A stretch of 64,000 nucleotides of DNA, from NCBI RefSeq assembly GCF_020194175.1, contig NZ_JADYVX010000007.1, positions 186,001 to 250,000 of the forward strand, read 5' to 3'. This document shows, in pieces, positions 54,241-60,048 of this stretch. The notes below the pieces were generated by a model, which made no database searches, was not told where the DNA came from, and saw only the letters and a list, made by a program, of their open reading frames with translations. The position numbers were made by a program, and so were the translations under genes. Source of the DNA: Bradyrhizobium sp. BRP22 (GTDB taxonomy: Bacteria; Pseudomonadota; Alphaproteobacteria; Rhizobiales; Xanthobacteraceae). How positions within the stretch are numbered: position 1 is the first letter of the stretch; every line of letters begins with the position of its first letter.

Positions 54241-54975
54241 ATGGCGCGTATTCTGATCGGGACATCGGGCTGGCACTACGAGTCCTGGCGCGGGCCCTTC
54301 TTCCCGAAAGGCCTGCCGCTCAAGAACCAGCTTCGCTACTATGCCGGCCAGTTTCCGACCACGGAATTGAATGGCGTCTTCTATCGCACGCCGACGCCGG
54401 ACGCGGTGAAGGGCTGGCGCGAGCAGACCGACGAGGATTTTGTCTTCGCCTGGAAGGCGTCCAAGTTCATCACGCATTGGAAGCGCCTGTCGGAGAACTC
54501 GGTGAACAGCCTCGAGCTGCTCGAAGACCGGCTATCGCTGCTCGGCAACAAGGCGGGCCCGATCCTGTTTCAACTGCCGCCGCAGTTTGAGATCAACCAG
54601 GATCGCCTCGCCTCCTTCCTCAAACTGCTGTCGAGGAAGCGCCGTTACAGTTTCGAGTTTCGTCACCCGAGCTGGTACGCGCCGAAGATCATGCGCCTGC
54701 TGTCTGACGCAAATATTTCGCTGTGCATTTCGGACCACCACGACGCGCCGGCGCCGTGGCGGCGCACCGCCGATTTCGTCTATGTCCGGGGCCACGGCCC
54801 TGGCGGTCGCTACAAGGGCCATTATCGCGGCCCGACATTGGCCGAGTGGGCCAAGCGCATCAACTCCTGGAAGAGGCAGGGCTGCGACGTCTATGTCTAT
54901 TTCGACAACGACCAGAAGAGTGCCGCCCCCGCCGACGCGGCAAAGCTGCGACAATTGATTGGAGGGAAGCAATAG
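54241..54975 (+). CDS. DUF72 (YecE-like) protein
   Basis: A 244-residue TIM-barrel protein of DUF72: ILIGTSGWHYESWRGPFFP, LNGVFYRTPTPDAVKGW, FVFAWKASKFITHWKRL, ILFQLPPQFEINQDRL, YSFEFRHPSWY, FVYVRGHGPGGRYKGHY and VYVYFDND. Function is unknown for the family. It follows the PoxB-like gene closely and is probably co-transcribed. The ATG at 54241 matches the family start. Confidence 0.9.
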   Translation: MARILIGTSGWHYESWRGPFFPKGLPLKNQLRYYAGQFPTTELNGVFYRTPTPDAVKGWREQTDEDFVFAWKASKFITHWKRLSENSVNSLELLEDRLSLLGNKAGPILFQLPPQFEINQDRLASFLKLLSRKRRYSFEFRHPSWYAPKIMRLLSDANISLCISDHHDAPAPWRRTADFVYVRGHGPGGRYKGHYRGPTLAEWAKRINSWKRQGCDVYVYFDNDQKSAAPADAAKLRQLIGGKQ

Positions 54976-54999
54976 GAACCTCGCGAACCGCATGATGTT
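54975..54999 (+). promoter_or_regulatory. EcfG-like promoter of the second DUF892 gene
   Basis: GGAAC (54975-54979), 16 bases, TGTT (54996-54999). Its first base is the last base of the DUF72 stop codon. It lies about 50 bases before the TTG start at 55049. Confidence 0.5.
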
Positions 55000-55048
55000 G
55001 ATCGGAAACAGCTGCTCACGCGGCTTCGGATAATTCGAGGAGGATAAA

Positions 55049-55558
55049 TTGGGATTGCTTTCGAAGGATATCAAAACGATGGACGACCTGCTCCTGCACG
55101 GCCTGCAGGATATTTATTATGCCGAGCAACAGATCACCAAGGCGCTGCCGAAGATGATCGAGCTCGCTACCAACCGCGATCTGACGCTGGGCCTCAAGAA
55201 CCATCTTGAAGAGACCAACAAACAGATCGAGCGTCTTGATCAGGTATTCAAGAAGCTCGACAAGCAGCCATCGGGCACCGATTGTCCGGCGATCGATGGT
55301 CTGATCGAGGAAGCCAATGAGATTGCCGGTGAGATCGAGGATAAGTCCGTACTCGATGCCGCGATCGTGGCGAGCGCGCAGGCGGTCGAGCACTACGAGA
55401 TTTCCCGCTATGGCACGCTGATCGCGTGGGCGGAAGAGCTCGGCCATGACGACATCGTGCGCTTCCTCAACACCAATCTGAACGAGGAAAAGGCCGCAAA
55501 TACCAAGCTCAACACCATTGCGCTACGCAAGGGCGTCAATCGCAAGGCGGCCAGTTGA
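55049..55558 (+). CDS. Ferritin-like DUF892 protein (YciE/YciF type)
   Basis: A 169-residue helical protein: MDDLLLHGLQDIYYAEQQIT, LKNHLEETNKQIERLDQVF, DAAIVASAQAVEHYEISRYG and NLNEEKAANTKLNTIA keep the metal-ligand Glu/His pattern. It resembles the C-terminal domain of the catalase fusion at 40232-41503. The start is a TTG at 55049 with an excellent GAGGAGG (55037-55043) before it. A terminator follows. Confidence 0.88.
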   Translation: MGLLSKDIKTMDDLLLHGLQDIYYAEQQITKALPKMIELATNRDLTLGLKNHLEETNKQIERLDQVFKKLDKQPSGTDCPAIDGLIEEANEIAGEIEDKSVLDAAIVASAQAVEHYEISRYGTLIAWAEELGHDDIVRFLNTNLNEEKAANTKLNTIALRKGVNRKAAS

Positions 55559-55577
55559 GCGCGTGAAAATCTGGGTC

Positions 55578-55609
55578 AAAAAAATGCCGGCTCGTGGCCG
55601 GCATTTTTC
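55578..55609. terminator. Rho-independent terminator
   Basis: Stem ATGCCGGC (55584-55591) and GCCGGCAT (55597-55604) with loop TCGTG, preceded by an A-run and followed by TTTTCT. It can end the DUF892 transcript and, read the other way, that of the secreted protein gene at 55626-55892. Confidence 0.9.
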
Positions 55610-55625
55610 TTGACCGCGACGATCG

Positions 55626-55892
55626 TCATCGGCCGCCCGGCTGCTTGCCCATATTGTTGTTGGTACCGGGACCGACATTACCCTGGCTTGAAGGATTGGC
55701 TGCGCGGCCCGAGCCGTCGCCGGTGCCGGTCGTCATGCCTTTCCTGCTCGGGTGCGTACTCGTATGCGGTGTCGCGCCAGGCCCGACATTGCCCTGGCTG
55801 GATGCACCGGGCGCCGGTTGCGCTTGCTGCGCGAACGCGCCGCCGGCTGACAACGCAAGAATACACGCAGAGGCCAGAATGATCTTCTTCAT
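55626..55892 (-). CDS. Small secreted protein with repeated SSQGNVGPG motif (88 aa)
   Basis: 88 residues with a signal peptide (MKKIILASACILALSAGGAF AQ). The mature part is Gly/Pro/Asn-rich and repeats ASSQGNVGPG and PSSQGNVGPG. It is probably disordered and periplasmic. It is convergent with the DUF892 gene on a shared terminator, and a GGAAC-N17-GGTT element lies upstream. Confidence 0.75.
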   Translation of the reverse strand: MKKIILASACILALSAGGAFAQQAQPAPGASSQGNVGPGATPHTSTHPSRKGMTTGTGDGSGRAANPSSQGNVGPGTNNNMGKQPGGR

Positions 55893-55922
55893 CAGTTTCT
55901 CCTGGAGTTGAAGTGCGGCCTC

Positions 55923-55948
55923 AACCCGGCGCAGCCTGAAGGCGTTCC
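55923..55948 (-). promoter_or_regulatory. EcfG-like promoter of the 88-aa secreted protein
   Basis: Minus strand GGAAC (55948-55944), 17 bases, GGTT (55926-55923), about 30 bases before the ATG at 55892. Confidence 0.5.
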
Positions 55949-56002
55949 TATCGCCGCGGACGCAAGTTCGTGTACTTCGGAAGCCATGCCCAACAGATAA
56001 AG

Positions 56003-56040
56003 ACCCCGCCAGTTATTTGCATAACCGACGGGGTGCTTTT
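56003..56040. terminator. Probable intrinsic terminator or hairpin
   Basis: Arms CCCCG (56004-56008) and CGGGG (56029-56033) enclose an inner stem GTTAT / ATAAC around TTGC; TGCTTTT follows. No gene is obviously ended by it on the plus strand, so its role is unclear. Confidence 0.5.
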
Positions 56041-56142
56041 CGGAGCTTTTTCTTCTTTCGGATCTCTCCGTCCGAAGTTATTTGCTCCGTCCCGCCAACG
56101 TCCGTGTGTTGTGGTCGTTCCCAATTTTCTGGAGCGTTCATC

Positions 56143-56230
56143 CAGAGCATATGAACCGGAACTCTAGACGTTTGTCTTGGTGCATTTCTTTACGCGAACC
56201 GGTGCCCGCTTTGCTCGAAAAGCGTCTAGT
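56143..56230. repeat. Interspersed palindrome, family C (second copy)
   Basis: It starts CAGAGCATATGAACCGGA and ends GCTCGAAAAGCGTCTAGT, with ACGCGAACCGGTGCCCGCTT inside, clearly related to 36757-36861. Its right end covers the stop codon of the DUF6894 gene at 56226-56228. Confidence 0.7.
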
Positions 56231-56444
56231 GGATGATGTCCAGCGGCAATCGGCAGATCTCGTCGCCATCTTCGTTGGTGACAAGGATCGAGTAGTGCCG
56301 GTTCTTCAGATCCGGATGTTCGCCGAGCAGCCGCCGCGCGATGTCATCGGCCGAATCCATGGCGGCGATGTCGTCAGGGAGTTCCGCGCCGCCTTGATCA
56401 GCGACGGTCTTCCTGTTGACGAGGTCGAAATGATAGAGCGGCAT
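56226..56444 (-). CDS. DUF6894-like small protein (72 aa)
   Basis: Reads MPLYHFDLVNRKTVADQGGA, ELPDDIAAMDSADDIARRLL, then YSILVTNEDGDEICRLPLD. This is the layout of the DUF6894 family of small rhizobial proteins (a beta-strand start, ELPD, and a DGxE...PL end). Function unknown. The TAG stop lies inside a family C palindrome. Confidence 0.75.
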   Translation of the reverse strand: MPLYHFDLVNRKTVADQGGAELPDDIAAMDSADDIARRLLGEHPDLKNRHYSILVTNEDGDEICRLPLDIIH

Positions 56445-56551
56445 TTATCGCTCCGGTCGTGCATCATCTCACCAGAATAGGCACGGCGGTCCGATTTGGT
56501 TCCCGGCCGCGACGCGCTGTCCTATCCAGATCAAAATCCCGCCGGTCCGAA

Positions 56552-56576
56552 GGAACGCCGGTCCGCAACGTCGGTT
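56552..56576 (+). promoter_or_regulatory. EcfG-like promoter of the CBS-domain gene
   Basis: GGAAC (56552-56556), 16 bases, GGTT (56573-56576), about 31 bases before the ATG at 56607. Confidence 0.55.
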
Positions 56577-56606
56577 AGCCGCTAAACAGCGACAGCGAGG
56601 TCTGCC

Positions 56607-57038
56607 ATGAGAGTTTGCGATGCGATGACCCCCGACGTTCAGCTCTGCACTCCCGAGGACAGCTTGAAGGATGCGGCGGAGGCCATGGGCGCGCTCGGCG
56701 TCGGACTGCTACCGGTCGCCGAGAACGACCGCCTGGTCGGCATGGTGTCCGACCGCGATATTGCGGTTCGTGGCATCGGCATGGGCCGCGGACCGGAGGC
56801 CCGGATCCGGGACGTCATGACTACGGAAGTGAAGTACTGCTTCGAAGATCAGGATATCGATGAGGTCACGGCAAATATGGGCGAGATCCAGGTCAGACGC
56901 CTGCCTGTGCTCAATCGCGATAAGCGGCTGGTCGGCATCATTGCGCTTGGCGATATCGCGCAAGCCAAGGGCGGTGACGGTGCGGGCGTGGCGCTGAGCG
57001 AGATTTCTCGTCCCAGCGCCCAGCATGCACAGCTCTAG
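56607..57038 (+). CDS. CBS-domain pair protein
   Basis: 143 residues made of two CBS domains: MTPDVQLCTPEDSLKDAAEA, LPVAENDRLVGMVSDRDIAV and RDVMTTEVKYCFEDQDIDEV, LPVLNRDKRLVGIIALGDIA. CBS pairs bind adenosine nucleotides and sense energy state. It heads a short run with two microproteins and has an EcfG-like promoter. Confidence 0.92.
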   Translation: MRVCDAMTPDVQLCTPEDSLKDAAEAMGALGVGLLPVAENDRLVGMVSDRDIAVRGIGMGRGPEARIRDVMTTEVKYCFEDQDIDEVTANMGEIQVRRLPVLNRDKRLVGIIALGDIAQAKGGDGAGVALSEISRPSAQHAQL

Positions 57039-57040
57039 CG

Positions 57041-57154
57041 ATGCGCGAGCATCAGCACGACAAGTTCGGCCTCAACCTTGAGCTGGTTTGCGCCACACTG
57101 GCGATTGTCAGTGCGGCGCTGCTCACGGGAATGCTGAGATATCTGTTGGGATGA
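57041..57154 (+). CDS. Microprotein with one membrane helix (37 aa)
   Basis: ATG to TGA encodes 37 residues: MREHQHDKFGLNLELVCATL, then AIVSAALLTGMLRYLLG. A charged N-terminus is followed by a hydrophobic helix. It starts two bases after the CBS gene stop, and its own stop overlaps the ATG of the next gene by four bases (ATGA). It is too short for routine gene finders. Confidence 0.6.
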   Translation: MREHQHDKFGLNLELVCATLAIVSAALLTGMLRYLLG

Positions 57155-57315
57155 ACAGTCCCCGTCATGCGCGGCGGACCGCCGGCCCGTCGCCGATCTC
57201 GTTCGGGCGCTTGCGAATGTCTCTGTATTTGCCGACTGTCCTGATCGCTGTCGGGATCATCGTCACCTTGGGCGCGATCGCCTACTCGCGAATGATCTAC
57301 GTCGAGTCCGACTAG
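57151..57315 (+). CDS. Small membrane protein (54 aa)
   Basis: 54 residues: a basic N-terminus (MNSPRHARRTAGPSPISFGR) then one membrane helix (LYLPTVLIAVGIIVTLGAIA) and YSRMIYVESD. It overlaps the preceding microprotein by four bases, which argues for translational coupling. The function is unknown. An internal ATG at 57217 is an alternative start. Confidence 0.6.
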   Translation: MNSPRHARRTAGPSPISFGRLRMSLYLPTVLIAVGIIVTLGAIAYSRMIYVESD

Positions 57316-57318
57316 ATC

Positions 57319-57543
57319 TTACGTTCCGGAGGATAGGACCGGAGGGACAGTCTCGTCCGTCGCGATCTGCGGCTCGTCCCTCGTCTCGAACGTCATCGAC
57401 AGGCCGCCCGTCGGATCGATAGCGCGCTCAAGCCATTTGATCGACTCTTCGATCCAGTGATCGCTATTTGCCGGGTCGGCTTGCGCTCTCGCCCGGCAGG
57501 CATCGGCCTGCGCCAGACAGGCAGCTTTGCGATCCATCGTCAT
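57319..57543 (-). CDS. Small helical protein (74 aa)
   Basis: Reads MTMDRKAACLAQADACRARA, QADPANSDHWIEESIKWLER, then AIDPTGG. The layout (Cys/Ala-rich helix, then W-x5-W-L) resembles the 62-aa gene at 42382-42570. The start is the ATG at 57543 or at 57537. It lies one base after the 67-aa basic protein and converges with the 54-aa gene. No known function. Confidence 0.6.
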   Translation of the reverse strand: MTMDRKAACLAQADACRARAQADPANSDHWIEESIKWLERAIDPTGGLSMTFETRDEPQIATDETVPPVLSSGT

Positions 57544-57544
57544 C

Positions 57545-57748
57545 TCAGCGCGGCGATTGCAGTCCGGGTGACGTCAACCACTCATTCAGATGAGCGGCGG
57601 TTTCCGCCTGCCTTGCCTTCTTCAGCAATGCATCGCGTGCTTCACCTTGCGGCAACTGCTCTGCTGCAGCGCGCGCTTCGTCCGCCGCTCTCTGAAGCCG
57701 CTCGTCGAACGGCACGCTGTTCTTTCTTCGATTGCGTTTTGCCGTCAT
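57545..57748 (-). CDS. Small basic helical protein (67 aa), paralogue of 38820-39020
   Basis: 67 residues: MTAKRNRRKNSVPFDERLQR, AADEARAAAEQLPQGEARDA, LLKKARQAETAAHLNEWL. It shares the basic start, the x-ERL helix and the KARQAE...AHLNEWL end with the 66-aa protein at 38820-39020. It is likely co-transcribed with the 74-aa gene. Function unknown. Confidence 0.7.
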   Translation of the reverse strand: MTAKRNRRKNSVPFDERLQRAADEARAAAEQLPQGEARDALLKKARQAETAAHLNEWLTSPGLQSPR

Positions 57749-57920
57749 GGAAGTCTCCTGCTTCGCGAATGAGTACAGAATCGCGCTTTAAACAACCTAT
57801 CGTCGCTAACTCAGGTTATTCCGCGCGAACAAAAAGACCGGCTGGGCGGAGAACGAATCGATCTGAAAATCGTCTACCCTGACGATCGTCATTCCTTCCG
57901 TAACCAAGGCTTGCCGTAGA

Positions 57921-58130
57921 CTAAGGCTTGGCCTGCATGGCGGCTTCGCCCGGCTCCCGTGCCGGCACGCTCACATGCACTTCGTGACCCTGCCGAATTG
58001 CCAGCGATGCAGCGGCGATGGCCGACTCGAATGCGGACTCCTTCGTCGCATATTCACCGTTTACGACACCGTCGTGCAGCACCCCCCATTGGTCGCGAAT
58101 CGGTACGATGGCGTATTGCGCAAGTCCCAT
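57921..58130 (-). CDS. Small DUF2188-like protein (69 aa)
   Basis: Starts MGLAQYAIVPIRDQWGVLHD, then GVVNGEYATKESAFESAIAA and ASLAIRQGHEVHVSVPAR. This beta-beta-alpha pattern with a W-x-V strand and an Ala-rich helix resembles DUF2188. The ATG at 58130 is preferred; the longer frame overlaps the upstream gene by four bases. Likely linked to the 95-aa gene. Confidence 0.6.
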   Translation of the reverse strand: MGLAQYAIVPIRDQWGVLHDGVVNGEYATKESAFESAIAAASLAIRQGHEVHVSVPAREPGEAAMQAKP

Positions 58131-58159
58131 CTTCCTCTCCGTTGCAGATGTCTTCGCGA

Positions 58160-58447
58160 TCACTTCTTGTCGGGATTGTTCGGGCGAACGACCGTGTTGG
58201 TCTCAGGCATCCTGTCCCTGCCCTCATCGGCATTGTCGTCCCGCCCGCCCGAAGTCGATGTCCCGCTGCCGCTTCGGCTGGGTCTGGTTGCGCTGCCGGT
58301 CGTCGGCGCAGAGCCTGGTGTTGCGGAGCTCGCGGCCGGGTCTCCCGTGGTCGATCCGCGCCCGCTTGGAGCGCCACCCGCTTGCGCCAGTGCAAGCGTG
58401 GAGCACAGTGTGAGTCCGAAAGCCAAAGAAAGTCGTGTCAGTTTCAT
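58160..58447 (-). CDS. Small secreted Ser/Gly/Thr-rich protein (95 aa)
   Basis: 95 residues with a signal peptide (MKLTRLSLAFGLTLCSTLAL AQ) and a low-complexity mature part (SGRGSTTGDPAASSATPGS and similar), ending VVRPNNPDKK. It is probably disordered in the periplasm, similar in style to the 88-aa secreted protein at 55626-55892. No function recognised. Confidence 0.7.
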   Translation of the reverse strand: MKLTRLSLAFGLTLCSTLALAQAGGAPSGRGSTTGDPAASSATPGSAPTTGSATRPSRSGSGTSTSGGRDDNADEGRDRMPETNTVVRPNNPDKK

Positions 58448-58536
58448 CGCGAACCATCCTTGAGATGTCGATGAAACTAATCAGCCACGAACGAGAACGT
58501 TCCTAATTGCGGTTCCCGATGCCCGATCTGTCGTAG

Positions 58537-60042
58537 TCACGCGGAGCGTGAACTGAGTGCCGGCTCCGGTCCTGGCGCATTCACGTCCCGATAGGGAATC
58601 GCTTCCGTGCGCGGCTTTCCCTGCAGCGGCACCGTGAGCCGGCAGACCAGGCCTTCCGGACGCCAGTCGAAATCGGCCTTGCCGCCGAGTTGGGTCTCGA
58701 TGCTGGCGATCACGCTTCTCGTGCCGAATCCCTTTGACGTCGGCTTGGTCACGCGTGGACCACCCGTTTCGACCCACGCCAAGATCAGCTTGTCGCTTTG
58801 CACTTCCCAGGTGATGCCGAGCCGGCCCGGCAGCGCGGACAGGCTGCCATATTTCGCGGAGTTGGTGACGAGCTCGTGCAGCGCCAGCGCCAGGGTCTGC
58901 GCCGTGGCCGGCTCGAGCTGGACTTCCGCACCCTCATACTGGATTTGTCCGGCTTCCGAATAAGGCGCAACCTCTTCGGCGACCAGTCGCCGGATTTCAG
59001 CGCCTTGCCAGCTCGACAGCGACAGCACGGTGTGAACCCGCGCCAGCGCCGTGATGCGGCCTTCAACCGCCTGCACATAGGCGTTGACGTTCTGCGCACG
59101 CGTCAACCGCACGATCGACTGCGCCAGCGCCAATGCGTTCTTGGCGCGATGATCGACTTCACGCGTGAGCAGGCTCTGCCGTTCTTCGGCGCGCTTGCGG
59201 TCGGTGATGTCGACGGTGACGCCACTGACGCGCACCACCCGGCCGTTTCTGTCGGTGGTCGCTGCCGCCGTGCCGACGCACCAGCGCACCTCCCCATCGG
59301 GGCGGATGATGCGGAATTCAGCCTCGTATGATTTCACGCCCTTCGCGAATTCGGTCCAAGCCTCGCGCAAGCCGTCGAAATCCTCGGGATGAAACAGCGC
59401 CTGAATGTTGGCGGAGTTCAGCTCGAAGCTCTTGGCATCGACGCCGAAGATCTTGTACTGGCCGTCGTCCCACATCCAGTCGCCGTTGACCCAATCCCAG
59501 TCCCAGGAGCCCATCTTGCCGGCGGCAATCGCCATGCTGCGGCGCTGTTCGCTTTCGACCAGCCGTGCGGTCGACTGCTCGAGCTCAGCGGTGCGCGCAC
59601 GGACGCGGTCCTCAAGCTCGGAATTGAGCCGCTCCAACTGCCGGGTCTTGCGGTAGAGCTCGGCGAATACGCGGATCTTGGCGCGCAGCACTTCCGGCAC
59701 CACCGGCACCGGAACGTAGTCGACCGCGCCCATCTCATAGCCGCGCAGCCGATCGAAATCGCTGACCTGGATCGCCGAGATGAAAATCATCGCGGTCTTC
59801 TGGAAGCGCGGATGCTCGCGGATCATGGCCGCGAGCTCGAAACCGTCGAGCTCGGGCATGCAGACGTCGACCAGGATGACGGCAACCTCGTTCTTGAGCA
59901 GAAACTCGAGCGCTTCCCGCCCCGACGCGGCCACCACCAGATTCTCGCCGAGCTCCTTCAGGATCACTTCATAAGCCAGCAGCTTCGCCGGCTGATCGTC
60001 GACCAGAAGGATGTTTACCTTTTCGTGGTCCATCATCTTCAT
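58537..60042 (-). CDS. HWE-family histidine kinase with N-terminal receiver and PAS
   Basis: 501 residues: a receiver domain (LLVDDQPAKLLAYEV, acceptor Asp in VILVDVCMPELDG), a short coiled coil, a PAS domain (MGSWDWDWVNGDWMW to VTVDITDRKRAEE) and an HWE kinase. The H-box is LLTREVDHRAKNALALAQS, the N-box ALHELVTNSAKYGSLS and the WxE motif ITWEV. Such kinases often feed the EcfG general stress pathway. It lies six bases after the hybrid kinase and is probably co-transcribed with it. Confidence 0.9.
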   Translation of the reverse strand: MKMMDHEKVNILLVDDQPAKLLAYEVILKELGENLVVAASGREALEFLLKNEVAVILVDVCMPELDGFELAAMIREHPRFQKTAMIFISAIQVSDFDRLRGYEMGAVDYVPVPVVPEVLRAKIRVFAELYRKTRQLERLNSELEDRVRARTAELEQSTARLVESEQRRSMAIAAGKMGSWDWDWVNGDWMWDDGQYKIFGVDAKSFELNSANIQALFHPEDFDGLREAWTEFAKGVKSYEAEFRIIRPDGEVRWCVGTAAATTDRNGRVVRVSGVTVDITDRKRAEERQSLLTREVDHRAKNALALAQSIVRLTRAQNVNAYVQAVEGRITALARVHTVLSLSSWQGAEIRRLVAEEVAPYSEAGQIQYEGAEVQLEPATAQTLALALHELVTNSAKYGSLSALPGRLGITWEVQSDKLILAWVETGGPRVTKPTSKGFGTRSVIASIETQLGGKADFDWRPEGLVCRLTVPLQGKPRTEAIPYRDVNAPGPEPALSSRSA

Positions 60043-60048
60043 GCCGCT

